Origin: Excoecaria cochinchinensis
Lineage: Eukaryota; Streptophyta; Magnoliopsida; Malpighiales; Euphorbiaceae
Direction: 5' to 3'
DNA: 64,000 nt
Assembly (NCBI GenBank): GCA_947683425.1
Contig: CANTUQ010000007.1
Location: 4,588,001 to 4,652,000, forward strand
The first letter of the stretch is position 1; each line of letters opens with the position of its first letter. The translations under genes were made by a program, and so were the position numbers. Positions 35,501 to 49,493 of this stretch are shown here, piece by piece. The notes beneath the pieces were generated by a model, which searched no databases, had not been told where the DNA came from, and saw only the letters and a program-made list of their open reading frames with translations.

Positions 35501-37670
35501 GAGCAAACTCATTGCAAAGAGAACAGGAGCTATGGATGGGCAACTATTCCTCATCAAACATCTTTTAATCTTAAGGGAGCAGGTATCTCTTTGTGCCTCT
35601 TTTGTTTCTTGCTTCTTTTTTATTTAATGCAACTACTTGTGACTCTCAACTTCTGTTCTTCCAGATTGCTCCGTTTGATATAGAATTTTCAGTCACATAT
35701 AAAGAGCTTGACTTCACTCATTTGTTGGTTAGTTTTTCAAAACTTAAGTTCTTGTTATTCTATTATATATACCTGTATAGTGATACATTTATTTGATACA
35801 CAAGTTCTATTCACAATGACTTCTATTTCCAGGACCATTTGAGACGGCTACTTAGAGGTCAGGCCTCTCTATTTGATTGGTCAAGATCAACTTCATTAGC
35901 AAGGACGTTATCTCCCCGAGTTCTGGAAAGTCAAGTAGATGCCAAGAAGGTTTGTCGATGATCACTATTCTTAGCTTTATTGGTCCAGTTTTCTATTCAA
36001 CAAAAACAACTAAGTCTTAGTCCCATACTAGATGGCTTCGGTTATATGGACTCTGTCTCCAAATCTCTCCATCTGAAGCTAAATGTGCCTCGAAATCCTC
36101 AATATTCAGTCTTCTATAATATGACCAAATTATTTAGTTGGGGTATATCCTGGTTCCTAGTCATGAATTTGAATTGTTAACCTATACTTCTAGGGTGCTT
36201 GAACAATTTTATGGAGATTTTTCTCAGTTTCTTGTAGCTTTGATTCAAATATCGGTGAAACTTGAATTTGAAGTTTAACTGATCCAAAATATGTCTATTA
36301 GTTTTTTATGCCTCCAATGCTAGTGATTTTAACATGTGGTTTTCTTTCTTTTTTGAAGGAACTGGAGAAAAACCTAAAAGCAACTTGTGAGGAGTTCATT
36401 ATGTCAGTCACTAAGCTAGTGGTGGATCCGATGCTTTCATTTGTTACCAAGGTTTTTTTTTTTTTTTTATAATAAGCGGCACTACTTTTTTCAGTCTATT
36501 TACATAGAAGTGTCTCATCTGGCAAAGTGGGATTCTAAAATCCTTGCATAAGCATGAAAGTGGTTAATAAATAAAAGTAGCTCGGTTATAGCAGAGTTAG
36601 GAGCAAGCTACAATATGTACACAAGACTGGGTTTGAAACTTTCTAACCTTGAATTAGATGTTCTATAGATAGACCTATACCATTTGTATATTCTCACCAA
36701 AACAGTTTTTTAGCTTTTGGGTTCCAGTATAACTGTTCAGCTTGATAAAAAATGGTTTACTAATTTCTTTCCTCTTCTTGCCCCCATCCACCACCACCAA
36801 GATATAGGCCTTGCATTCCAGACTATGAGAAATTAGGCATGCTACATTTACATTTCTTAGCATTCGCATAATTTTTTGTCTTACCATCAGCAAGTCTTAG
36901 TCTATTTAATTTGCAACTGCAGGTTACAGCTGTAAAAGTTGCACTGTCATCCAGCACTCAAAATGAGAAAGTAGACTCTATTATGGCCAAACCACTTAAG
37001 GATCAAGCTTTTGCTACTCCAGATAAAGTGGCTGAACTTGTTCAGAAGGTATGCGATGTGATGAATTTTTTGTTTGTTCATGTAAAATTGAGAAACCAGT
37101 GTGGATGGACATTTCAAAGACATTTACTCTGTCAACTGAGAAATCTTATATCCTAGATTTTGTCTGGAAAATTAACCGCAATCATATGAATATGAATATG
37201 AACTTTTGTTTATAGGGTCATGCCTGCAAGTATGTTTAATCATATTGTCTTGTTTGAAAAGTAAATTGACTCCAGTTAAGAGAATCTCATGGGATTATTT
37301 CCGGTGAACCCTGATGTCATGAGCAACATTTCTGAAAGCAGGTAAATGCTGCTATTCAGCAAGAACTACCAACGGTGATGGCAAAGATGAAGCTTTATCT
37401 GCAGAACCCATCAACAAGGACAATTCTTTTTAAACCAATAAAGTAAGTCGCATCTCAATATCAATAAAATAAAGAATGATATTGTTAAGTTCAGTAGTTT
37501 TTATGCCCAACGATGCCAACTATACACTACCTGTGCGCAGGACAAATATTGTGGAAGCGCATGTTCAATTACACAAACTTGTGAAAAAAGAGTATTCTAT
37601 TGAAGATCAAAGCATCATCAACATGGTATCCATAGAAGATCTACAAGCACAACTTGACAATCTCCTATAA
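29564..37670 (+). CDS. COG3: Conserved oligomeric Golgi complex subunit 3 (COG3/Sec34)
   Basis: Twenty-five coding exons join cleanly to 782 aa, near the family length in plants: 29564-29647, 29940-30023, 30113-30223, 30372-30416, 30500-30574, 30688-30783, 31096-31173, 31700-31785, 31955-32021, 32170-32232, 32332-32433, 32614-32718, 32815-32907, 33477-33562, 33690-33909, 34449-34535, 35034-35150, 35274-35306, 35496-35582, 35665-35727, 35833-35949, 36359-36451, 36923-37048, 37342-37442, 37541-37670. COG3 is a lobe A subunit of the peripheral Golgi tethering complex acting in retrograde vesicle traffic. Landmarks: KGYNFASTWEQNAPLTEQQQ at the N-terminus, the Sec34 coiled-coil region (about 95-240; VDETLELFNELQLQHQ), RAHIRDEIANFIPSDEDLDYP-like mid region, and the C-terminal VSIEDLQAQLDNLL. 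All introns are GT-AG. The start is the first ATG in the frame; the in-frame codons just upstream contain no ATG. No defects seen. Confidence 0.94.
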
Positions 37671-38780
37671 GATGCTGTAAATTGTATTCAATTTTTCTTA
37701 ATATTTTTCCTCAGATTTTGGCCACTTCTAGAGCAGTTTTGATTTACCATTACAAATTGAAAGCATTAAGGTTATCAGTGTACTCATAGTTGAGGACTTC
37801 CAAATGAAGAACAGATTATATTCATTTATTCTTTAGCTGTTTATTATGAGTCGGATGTCTTATGGGCTTAAAACAAAACTTAACTATGAACTTCAAATTA
37901 CAAATTGCTCGTTCAGAAGTGGCAATTTGATGTGGTTCTGCGTTGATGTTGCCACGTTTCATCTTAGTTCATCAAATATTCAAGGTGTACTTTTGCAACT
38001 AAAGGAATATCAATTTTTTTTTTCCTTGCAAATTGGTGCTTGTTGATACGAATGAAGAGAGGCATATTGCGTTGATAATGTTTGACCAATAACAACGCTC
38101 AATGGAAAAGGGGTAAATATCATGGTACAGCCCCTTGATAACGACAATGAGCTTCAGGATCGAAATAGATAAGTCGAATATAATGCTAATTATCTCTATG
38201 TTTTGCATTATTTACGACTAGAACAGGCTACTGCTACGACTACAAAGTTATTTGCATACCAAGAAAAAACCAAATAATTTCTGCATATCTGCATATGTGG
38301 CTGCTAATAACTTTATAAGGCATTGAGAAAGGAATAACTGCTACAAGCCCCTTCCAGCTTGAGAATTTGAGCCTCACTATTATTAATGAAAAGCAACACA
38401 ATTTTGAGGGAATAAAATAATTTTTATACTATAATAGCTTAGAACTCTAGGAATTGAAGTTTCATTATTGAAGATACGAGGGACTCGGGTGCCATGAAAA
38501 TTTTATATTTTTTACAATTAAGGACTAAAATATTGGACATTTACAAATTTCAGGGGTTAAATTTGCTTATTTTGAATCACTAAGAATCACGACCATTTTT
38601 AACCTCAAATCGCAAAAAGGCTTCTCGTCATAATCCCAAAAAAAGAGCCTCTTCCCTCTGCTTATAAACCAAAAATGGAGAAAACATATACTAACCCAAA
38701 AAAGAAAAATAGAAAAGGTGGAGAAATTACAATTGAACTGGCGTCTTGGCATGTACAAGTAAAAAGTTCCAGCAGTAGGA
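37671..38780. other. Spacer between convergent COG3 and FAB1
   Basis: Holds the 3' UTRs of both genes, which face each other across about 1.1 kb. AT-rich; no further gene or RNA recognised. Confidence 0.7.
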
Positions 38781-41700
38781 TCAATCATTAGGGGTCCCAC
38801 CTTGAAAATTTTCATCACAAAGGTCCGATTGGGACCCACTGGGGATAATAGCAGGGGGAGACCATTGATCTGGCACCATAAGAAAATATGCAGTCATAGC
38901 TTTCCTGAACCGTTTCTTGTACTGCTGGGGTGAGATTACAGTTGGAGTGGTGTTCTTAGAGCCGCCAAGGATGCCTGAGGCCTTCACCCAGGTCTCAAGG
39001 TGCTTGTCCCATGTATACTGTCTCATGAAATCGATGATTCCTAGTACCAGCTCGTGCTTTTTCTCATCCACGCCCACCAATAACGAGTAGTCCATCACAT
39101 CAACCGACTACAGAAACGCGGAACAAAAATTAAGAATTTATCTATATATACAAGAAAACGGTTTGCTAATAGGTGAACATAATACTACATGAGGTTTTCG
39201 TATGGCAATTGAACATAAACCATCCAATAAAAACTATTTTTCTTTGAACTGAAGTGAAAATGAGATAATGAATCAAATAATATATAGGTTTACCAAATGA
39301 TACCAATTCCCTTTCTCAGAACTGGACTTACCTAATTCGGTCAACTTTCAGGATCTCGGTCAGAACAAAGTATGTTTAGATAAAAACCAGTGAATGACTA
39401 AATTAATTATGCAGCCATGAGCCTCAAAATATTGGAATTCACTTACAGCAAGAAATGAAGTGTCATTCCAAACGGCCCTCTCTAGCAGTCGCTTTGCCTT
39501 GTTTCCTACAAAAATTGGAGAAGTTGGCATTGCTTCTATTAGATTCTGGTCTAGAAGAACCTTATTGCTTCCGCTTGTATCTGGATTATATCTTGATCGA
39601 GAAGATCCTTTCAGGTCATAAAGCCTTACAACGTTTCTCCTAAACAGAAGATTCTCCATCACCAGAACATCCATTTTGGATTCTTTCCCACCTTTAAGGT
39701 GCTTTGCCGAAACCTTCAAGACAATACAACAGAAGAATAGCTACATACATCAATAAAAAGAAAAGCCTGGACTATTTGCTGGATATAATGTTCAGATTTA
39801 ACAGAAAAACTTGAAGTACTCATCTCAAGTCATGAACCCCTAGATTTTTTTTTTCTTTTTTCTTTTCATACTTGACAAAAGACTCATCCATACAAAAGAC
39901 TCATAATTTTCAAAACCATGGCAGGTAAGACTGGAAGTTCCTAATTGCAATATAAGAAATGCCGAGGATCAAAGAAGCAATTATACAAGATTGACATGGA
40001 AAATTTTGCTGTTATCTAGGTTGCTATGTTCTATAATTTGATCCCGAAAGGTAGCAGTTTAGTTCCCTAAACCTATGAAAGAAACAACACATACCTGATA
40101 TATCCCAAGTATCTTTGCCAGGCATGTTGGGCTGCGTGTACTGATTGAGTCTGATAAGTACCTAAAATATGCTGGTCCAAATTTGATAAATGACTCCAGC
40201 TCTGTTTTTGTCACCTGTTTGATTATAAATCGATCGTCCAAGGTCTTGGCAAAGAAAACATTACTCTTGCCACCCTGGGCCCCCCACTTCTTACAGCGGC
40301 TAAGAGATCGTACAAAATCCAACTCAGAAGGGCAGCAAATCCTCCTCAATGCCTCAAACCGCTTTGCATAGTAACAAGTCACCATATATTTCACTTTTCC
40401 ATGGAAACTATCATCTGTAAAGGAAACTCTGGCATGAAAATCCTTGGTGTACAAGAGAGGATCTAAAGCCTGAGAGCCCAGAGAGCCTCGGGACCCAGAT
40501 ATGGATAAGATGCTTTCTTCCATAGAACCAAGACTTCTGTAAATATCAGAAGCTGATTCATCGTAAGAGTTGAATGACAGAAGATTTGCCGAATCAAAAA
40601 GTGGCAATGAAATTGCTGAGTCAATAACATCTCTCCGCTTTTCAAGCTCAGACATCTGGGCTTTATAATCTGATGACAGAAGTGCATATGCTATAATGCT
40701 AGTGGGTTCATCATCATAAACAGGAACAATAGTATCATTGACACCCACAGGCAGAAGCAACCTAGCACCGCTTTGCCGTTCCAATTCCTTACAAAGTGAG
40801 ATATAGACAGGCTTGTACTCATTAATACCCAGCTTTTGAGCATTAAATGAGGAAGCTGTAGTGGACGAACTGTAGATATTAGGAAATGGCATGCCCACCA
40901 GACTCAAGGTTTCTGCATTTCGAGGCCCTTTTGCAGCAGATGCAGAACCAAGAGAGTGAAGTACCTCAGTCCCACCTTTGTTGACGGCATAATTTTCCGA
41001 CTCTGCATCTACAGCAACTGTATTAGCTAGAGATGAATCAAGAAGACAGAGAAAATTTTCTTTATGTATCATGCTTGCCAGGTGATTTTTACCAGTCCAC
41101 GATGCATCAAGAGTGTCAGTTATACTGTGCATAACTGGGAACTCTCCCTCTGAATGGGCTCGTCTCACAACTTTTCCAGATTCAGCCAAGTCAGTTCTCT
41201 GATTGATATTTGCAATAGGAGAAAAACAATGCCCAGCCTCCATCATCTGGTTCAGCTCCAGCTTGATGTCAACTCCTTTATGTACAGTTTCCGGCTGGCT
41301 ACGATTATTGCCATTTCCTCCTTGATTAAGATTTGAAGCTGGCTCAGCATGCATAAAAACTGAATCACAACTGCCAAACCCTTTAACAGGTTTAGGGGGC
41401 ACATTTATGTCATCAAGGTTCTCAACAGAATTGACACATTTCTCCTTGCATTTTGAAGTCAAACTCCTCTGACGTTCCTGGAGATTGGTGTTGCTTAAGC
41501 TGCCCACATAAGTAAGACGTTGGTCCCACACATAAGCATGGAAGAGTATTTGCCTCCGTAGTTTATTGATCTCGAGAATATCAATTCCTGGTTGGCCAAA
41601 TTTGGCCTCCTTAGATAGTGTACAACGTAGAGAATCCTACACGACAATAATTGCAATCAGTGAACAGACAATTTAAGGAATAAAAATTTCCTCTAATGCA

Positions 41701-44700
41701 AGGATAATATGTACAAATTGGGGAAATAAATCTTGCCCCACGTGGGGCCATATTATGTAACACGCATACTTTTGCATAAGCCACAAACTCAACACTGATT
41801 ATCAGTACTTTAAAGTATAAAAACCAAAGCCAAAAGCAAGCTGTCTGTGTTGAAGTGTGTGTACACGTGCATCCAAAACCAGATGTATTAGAATGGTGAG
41901 TGCATTCTTAGCAATATCTCAAGATACTAGAATCAACAATCATCCATTCATGTCTCTCTAATAGGAATTGGAGGAGTAAATAGCATTTAAAGTCCATTTT
42001 TATTTACATCTTTGGTTATTGAGGGATTGACCTCGTTTGGATGTAGGATAAGGTATAGGAATTTGCATATAAGCACGGTACCAATTTCTCTTCTGCAATT
42101 ATGGGTGATTTCTAGTTTTAGTTGCAATCCATGAAGAGATGGAAGATGAATTCCAAATGAACTACCTCAAATTCTTCTTTCTCCTTCTGCAGTAGCCTTT
42201 CAAGTTCCTTGACTTTAAATCTTGCTAACTCAGATGCTTTCATCTCACCTTTCTCCGTTCCTGCACCAAAATTTTTCTCCAAAATCCAGTGAACAGCATT
42301 CCTTGTTTCTTTAAAGAGAAGTTCTGCAGTGTGTTTTACCTGTTTGACAAGAGAAATAGTCTCTTAAGTACTGAAACATAAAGCTTTATGTTGAACAGGA
42401 AGAAAGTTGGCAATTTGTGCACCTCATTTACTTCTTTTTGAATCCACTCCTGATTAGCATAGTTAAATTCAATTTTTGGTGGCGGAAGAAAAACGGAATG
42501 AACATCAATTGAAGCATAGCGGAAGCAAGCAACCATTCTTCCAAATCTGCTCGTGTTAGAAAAATATTATCAGTAAATGTACACATTATCTCTACAACAG
42601 TAACAATTTAGCAAGTACACTTCATAAAAACTGTAAAACGACAGAAAGAAAGAGACGCCATACCCATAAAACCTAAGACAGTCTCTTTGAAGGGAGTGAC
42701 CACAGCTTGCAACCCTGCTTGCAGCTGCATGATTTGAAAAGCTAAGCTCCAAAAATTTCCCAAAGGACAAACCCCATGCAGCATCTGACATAACAACTCG
42801 CCGAGTTGCTGGGGGAAAGCCATTGGTCCTAGGACATCGAAGGCACCTATGCCACATCCAAATTTTGCCATCACGTTCCCCAGGTAAAAGAAACTCTGGA
42901 AGTTTCTTAACTGATATTGTAAGGCTGCCTTGCCGATGAGTATAGCAGTAAACATGTGCTTCTGATGGCATCTCACATGACAAGCAGCGATAGTTCTAGA
43001 AAACAGAGAAGTATACACTACATCAACTTCTTGCTGTCAGATTGAAATGGAAAAATGTTTGAAATTGATCATTTCAAGAGTATAAGTATTAAGTACCAGA
43101 TCAAAAAGATGATCTCGTAAAAAGCGTCCCAATGGTTTGTCAAAGCTCCCATAGTATTTAATCCGGAAAAGATGGGCCCGTTCACACACAGTTCCCTTCC
43201 ACACACATCTTGTTGATAAAGATACCAAAATGCTCCGATGGTCTGAAGGTGAGGGAGGAAACTCCTCCTTTATGGATCCAATCTCCTCCTGAGTGTTTCC
43301 ATCACGCTTTACAGCTGACAGATTTCCATCAGCACCACTACTGCCAACACTTTGGTCCGATGCCACTGAGGTGCTGAAAGATGTACGAAATAAAGGATCA
43401 TCAAGACTAGCTCTTTCGGCGTTGGTTTTTTTTCTCTGAAATAATTCTGCTGCTTTAGCATCAACATCCTTCCCAAAGGCATGATCCAAGGAATGCATGT
43501 TATGGCAAGGATCTGAGATGTTCTGCCCTAAAGGAAACGAAGAAGTCAAGGAATTGGTGTGTTCGATAGAGCTTAAAGTAGGTTTCCTGCACTTATTTTG
43601 AGAAAATGGACTCTTAGACAGGTCAGCACCTCCTGACATGCAAGCAGGATCAACATTGGCAAGTGAACTCATATCTGAAACGAGACCTTGGTTTGATTTT
43701 TGTACTTCAGTTTTAGGTTGTGAATTTGAAGGCAGAACAGTTCCCGGGATAGTAAAACCAGGTATAGTGGAAATGGACCTTTCCATCCTTGATGGTTTAT
43801 CAGGTAATGCAACTGTTATTGGAGACTTCAAAGGGAGTTCTGGAAGTGAAGCACCCTCATCAGCCAGAAAAGATGTCTCTAGTGCCAAGTGATAAGCTGC
43901 AAAAACTCCATATTGGACAACATGTTTCACCTTCTTCAACTCATCTCCATTAGCACCTTTGAGCAAAATCTGGAGAATGAAAATTAAACTAAATTAAACT
44001 AGCAGCTAAGGCATCTATAGTTGAACTTGCCATAATATACCAGTAACAGAACAACAGATTTATATTTAAACATATGTCCCAAGGTCCAAAAGGAGCAATC
44101 CTGGACTATTTACTTAACTTTGTCACCTATTAACCTGTTTGCTAACTGCTTCACCAGACCACCCTCAAAGAAAAAACAAAGGCAATCAGACATTATACGT
44201 GGAAAAGACAGCCAAAATGAAACTACAAGAAACGTTATCAAACCAACTCTGATTAGGACCCAAAAAATCATAATATTGTCAATGACCAGACTTGGCAAGT
44301 TTCCTTCTCATGGAAATATAATCATGCAATTCGTTTTGTAAGTGCACTTAAAGAAAGCGCTTGACTTACAGTATAGCCTAAAGGCTTTGGACAACCCTCA
44401 AAGAACATCAAAGTCTTGGTCAGCTTCTTCCCACTTTGCCCTGCACTGCCATGCTCCTCAAGAAATTTCTTTACATGGAACAAGTCACAGTACCCCAGCT
44501 TCTGTGAAGTGAGATGATCAATTGAAGATACTATCTGTGCACCAGTGCAGCGGGCTATACGCTCTAAAAGGGGCCTCTTGATATTCAAAACAAGTGATAT
44601 GTCTTTTGCAAGGAGGTACTCTTGAGCAAATCTGGAAACTGACTTCTCTACCAAAAGAACATTAGGGTGATGTGCATCAATCTTTGCAACTGCCATCTTC

Positions 44701-47028
44701 AAATGGTCCATTTCCTGAAAAATTGCACAATGTCCAAAAAAACAGGAAGCATTCCTATTAGTTAATGAATGACAAAACCAGACATAATAAATGTATCATG
44801 AGCAATATTCCCTTGATGGAAATCCTAAAAACATAATGGTTTTAGTACAATTCCAGTGCAATGGAGAAGTTAAACAATTATCACCTGCTGTAATAAAGTA
44901 TCAACACTTGACAGATGGTTGGTAACACGCTGATACTCCAAAGCTCCACCAAGGGCAAGAAAACGTGGTTTTTCTATTTTTGACATCATTCTCCGATGGG
45001 CCACATTTTTCTTACAAACAACTCCTTTGACAACCGTGCTAGAAAAAAAATTAATTAAACATCCCATCAGCGTGAGAAAATTTATAAATTTGAGAAAAAT
45101 GCAAAACAAATAGACAGAGTGTAAGACAGCAACAAGATTTACATATGTTAACTGCCGGAAGCCTAGATTGCATGCTGTACTATGTCAAAGAATTGTATTT
45201 CAGAACAAACAGACATAAAAATTCCTCTGTGTACCATCTGCCATAAAAGCAAACAAAAATTGAATATTCTGTCCAGCCAGTTATGAACAAGTATTTAAAG
45301 TAAAAGCATAGGGCATAGAAGCATTGGGGCATCTTGTTAACATAATCAGTTTCAAGAAAAATATATATATATATCAAGAGGGAAGAATAGAGTATCCAGA
45401 TCCTCGGTTTGATTGTTAATTGTTGACATACAAATGGCTAGCAGCCAGATATGTGTCCACAGAGAGGAAAAAAAAAAAAGAATCATACTACTAGGTCAAA
45501 TTTCACAAAAATATCCCTTATTTTTTCAAATATTACCTCTCACTACGACGCCCAGAAGCAATACATTTAACTTTCACATATCCACCAGGATCCATTCCTC
45601 CACCCTTGCTTGTATCTGGCTTAAGAAGGGTAGCAGCTTCCCAGGACAATGACGTAATAATCTCCAACCAACTCTCTTCGTCATCTTCATCGCCCACACT
45701 TAGGTTTTCAACTTGCAAAAGCTGCGCAACCAAAGCTCTAAAATGCCCTTCCACCACATTCTTCATTGCCTTTCGGTGTCCTTCACCTGATTTATCCTTA
45801 CAGCGGTACTCACCACTGCCAAAGCTGTTTGAAGGCCGCAAGTAACTCCACTCTCCAGTTACAGCTTCACCATCATCGTCGTCATCATATAAAGCAGCTT
45901 CTCTCTCATCCTCTTCATCTTCTGGTTCTGGAGGGAGCCAGAGTAACCCATTATTCTCAAAATCAACAGGTTCAGCATCAGCACCATCTACATCGTATGA
46001 AGGAGCTTCTTCACACCCATCACCTTCATGTTCATAAGCTTCTACCTCATCATTCTTAGATTTCTCCTCACACTGTGAATCAAAATTCTCTGGTGATGGT
46101 GAGTAACATATGCTTGTCGAGTCAATTTGATCTCCCCCATGAATCATTTCATGTGGTCCATACATGTGGTCAATATCATCAAAATTTTCTGGCCTGTAAT
46201 AGCCATCAGTATGCGAGAAATGCCTTGATCCTGGAACTGAATGATAATCATCATATTCATCATCTTCATCATCTTCATCATCACTCCTGGCATAAAAAGG
46301 TCAAAAACATAAATCATAGATTGATAACTGAGAAGATCTTGTCCTTCCCAAACTTCTAACTCATACTTACTCTAAATAAAGCATCAAAACAGAGACACGT
46401 CTTATTGACGTGCTGTTTATAAATAAAGTGCACACACATATTGAGAAGCCAATTACCTGTTCAAGCAATACCCAAGCTGATTTCCAGATGCATTGTCCTG
46501 TTCAACTGCTGATGTATTCATTTGAGCAGATTGTTGAGGACTAACAGAGCTATACGGCACCCTCTGGTAAGGCCCGGTCGAGTATGGAGTTGAACCAACA
46601 GTGCTGCTGCTACTATTGCAGGTGCAGCTGGACTTGGTACTGACCAAGCTTGTTGCTGATGGTGATGGACTAAGTTCAGGGCTAGCAACATTGGTCCCAT
46701 TATCAACAGCTGATATCCCTTGTTGCCATTGCTTAAAGCAATAATTGCAGACTCTGATCTGTTCGCAGTCTTCACTACCGGTTCTTGAGTCATCAGATGG
46801 GGCAGGAATTGAGCTTGCAGTGCACTTAGCACAAAAAACTCTGCCACAAAGTCTACAGTGATGTCTACGGTTAAAAACAGTGAACTGGGAGTCACACTCA
46901 TAGCATACCCTACAGCTCTGATCAGGCATCCAAAAGTCCCTCGACACATTCGTTGGTTCACTCCTTCTAGGAATCCAGGACTTCACTATATCAACAAAAT
47001 CAGATATTTTGTTTTCAGGGTTGCCCAT
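38781..47028 (-). CDS. FAB1: 1-phosphatidylinositol-3-phosphate 5-kinase, FYVE-containing (FAB1A/B type)
   Basis: Eleven coding exons on the minus strand: 47028-46457, 46286-45537, 45038-44885, 44714-44370, 43969-43097, 42995-42664, 42546-42423, 42339-42166, 41636-40095, 39713-39447, 39107-38781. They join to 1819 aa. The enzyme makes PtdIns(3,5)P2 on endosome and vacuole membranes. Domains: FYVE finger about 33-105 (WMPD, then RRHHCRLCGRVFCAKC); acidic linker (about 192-330) with WLPPEPEDEEDEREA; Cpn60/TCP-1-like domain about 380-690 (GGMDPGGYVKVKC, CKKNVAHRRM); the conserved Cys-rich CHK-type region about 930-1050 (CYTHRQGSLTIS, DAAWGLSFGKFLELSF); and the PIPK domain about 1526-1805 with FIIK (Lys about 1581), DLKGS (1655) and DYSLLVG (1717). 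ATG 47028 fits the family start MGNP. FYVE presence separates it from the FAB1C/D type; A versus B is not decided. No break seen. Confidence 0.94.
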
Positions 47029-48000
47029 CGAAAGCAATCCCACCCAATCCCCCACCTCATTATGACACACTCATTTGCCACTGCCTCGCAATTGCACCAC
47101 AAAACAAATTCACCAGAATTGCTCTCTCCAATGTCCTGGTGAGAATCAAACTCCAATATTAAATCATATGTATGAGACACAGCGAAAATTTCCATTTCCA
47201 AAGCCAATTTCCACAAAATGTATCAAAAAAGAAAAAACACAAACAGATATTGAATGAACTGACAAAGCCTGTAACTAACAAACTGACTCTATCTTATTCC
47301 ATAACTAGTACCCAAACGAAGATTTAAAACTCATTGCTATCAGGCGAGAGATTCTCGCCGCTACTGTTGCATGTAACGGTAAAAAAATTAAAACTCAGAA
47401 TTCCAGATTCCTCTAATGCGTGTGAAATGTCTGTAACTGAATGACACATGAAATAAACATTAAAAGTAAAAATTTACCTGCAACTGTCGCAACAACAACC
47501 CTATAGTTGCCACCGGCAGAATCCAAATTCTTCGTCTCCAAAACTGAAACAACAGCGAATTCCCGCACAATTCAATGAAAAAGTGAATTCACCACTAAAC
47601 TTTGAACTCTTCCGCGGATAAAATTCCTCCTCAGGAATCTTATAAAATATATCCCGGGTATTCCTTTGCAATTCAGATTCCGTATATACCACTCCCTATA
47701 CATAACCACCGCTTAAAAATCAAAACAACAAACAATTCCTCATTCCTCAACCAATCAAACATGCAAATTGCAATTCAACAATTGCAAAACACACGGAAAT
47801 TCAGTGGCGGCAACAAAACCTCAATGAAAACGGATCTCTCCACAAAACAACAAAGCAAAAGAAAGAAATAAAAATCTACAGAAATTGAATATTTTAAATT
47901 TATCACTATTTAATTAAAGAATGTGAAGGTTTTAAATATCAACAATCAAGAACATAAAAAAATAAATAAATAAATAGTGAGAGATGAAATGGAGTGGAGG
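47029..48000 (-). other. FAB1 5' UTR, probable leader intron and promoter
   Basis: On the minus strand a donor TTGCAG|GTAAAT lies at 47478/47477 and a plausible acceptor CACCAG|GACATT at 47136/47135, suggesting a leader intron of about 342 nt. The coding ATG at 47028 would be about 107 nt into exon 2. Inferred from splice motifs only. Confidence 0.5.
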
Positions 48001-49485
48001 GGGAAAGGCAAAAGAAACGGTTAAGATCCACCTGTCAAAATTTGAACCAGTGGTATCTTTTTTTTTTGATTCTTACTTGTTTATATAATTATTATTATTA
48101 TATATATATATTCCAAAAAAAAATTAATAAATAGAACATGAATCAGAATTTAGATAATCTGATTCACGAATATTATACGGCTTCCATTGGAGATTTCTAC
48201 CTTCTTCTCCTTCTCCTTCTTCTTCTTTTCTGGTTCAATTATGCTTTGCTTATGATGTTTTTTTCTTTCTTTTTGCTTTAATTTTGTGTGCACGTAAAAA
48301 TAATAAAAAAGTAGCTTTTTACTCAAACCGCATGTGTCGTTGATTTTTCTTGCCCTCCACATCGGCTATGTCTTATATACGTCTGCAACTTGTGGATAAA
48401 TCATGCACAAATTTGTTTTCTTCAGATTATTTTCAAATTTAAAAATTATTTAATTTCTAATTCAAACTAAAAGTCTATTGGAATTACATAATTATTGAGA
48501 TTTTAATATGCACAGCAAATCCAAATTTGAACATAAAAAAAGGACAAACTGATGTATTTTTTAAAAAATACACCTAAAGTATAAGATAATACATTATGCA
48601 TCTTAAAAATACTTTACATAATATTTAATATATATAAATAAAAGCCAAATTTTTCAATAAATATTGAAAATGATATAAATTTATTGTTAATATTTTTAAA
48701 AAAAAAAATTACTTTTAAAATATTGAAAATAGTATAAACTATAAAATTATATTTGTTTGATGCAAATATGAAACATTTTTAATACTTTTAAAGCAAATAT
48801 GAACATTTTTTTCATATTAACACACGATATTCAAAACAACATTATTAATTAAAAAAATATGATTTTAAATGAAATTCATATGGTATTATATAGGATATAC
48901 ATATGAGACATATGAAAAAAGTTCATATTTGTCCTTAAAATGTTAAAAATGATTTATATGTGCCATATCGCAAAGGTAAATTTGTAATATTTTTAATATT
49001 TTATGGACATTTTTAAAAAAATTAATTTTAAGAACAAATTCATACTATTTTTTAATACTTCACCTGAGCCAATGAAAATCGACAGAAGTTGATGGCGGCA
49101 CTGGCTGCGGCAGCTTGATAAAGAAAGGTTGTCACGGTATTGTATTTCTCGAATAAGTGGTTTACGCTCCAAATTAGTAAATGAACCTAAAACATGAAAA
49201 TCCATCTTTTGTAGATTTTTGTTTTCGGTTTTAAATTAGGAAAACACTTCTTGAAAGTTTTAAAAAATCCAAAATTGTTGAGTACTAGCCAAACACATTT
49301 TTTATTTTTTTTTAAAAAAATAGAAAAAATAAAAACTTTCAAACCAAAACGTCAACGAACAGACCCTTAGGGTGCATATGTACCAGTAATTTTTTTTTTT
49401 AAGGGAGCATAATGATAATTTTTTTTCTTAGGGCAATAATGGTAAGACTGGTTCTAATGCATGGGGTGTCTTAGATTTGAACATA
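48001..49485. other. Intergenic upstream of FAB1
   Basis: AT-rich, with a (CTT/CTC)n-like pyrimidine tract near 48198-48231 and TA runs near 48091-48110. No gene seen. Confidence 0.6.
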
Positions 49486-49493
49486 CCCTCTCT
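49486..49493. repeat. Target-site duplication CCCTCTCT, left
   Basis: Identical 8-mer at 50376-50383 on the other side of the MITE. Confidence 0.9.

Noticed and set aside
45766..46359. Plus-strand His-rich open frames
   Set aside because: They are antisense shadows of the acidic GAT/GAA-rich FAB1 exon.
47029..47070. Upstream extension of FAB1 before MGNP
   Set aside because: No ATG in the extension and the FAB1 family starts at MGNP; treated as 5' UTR.
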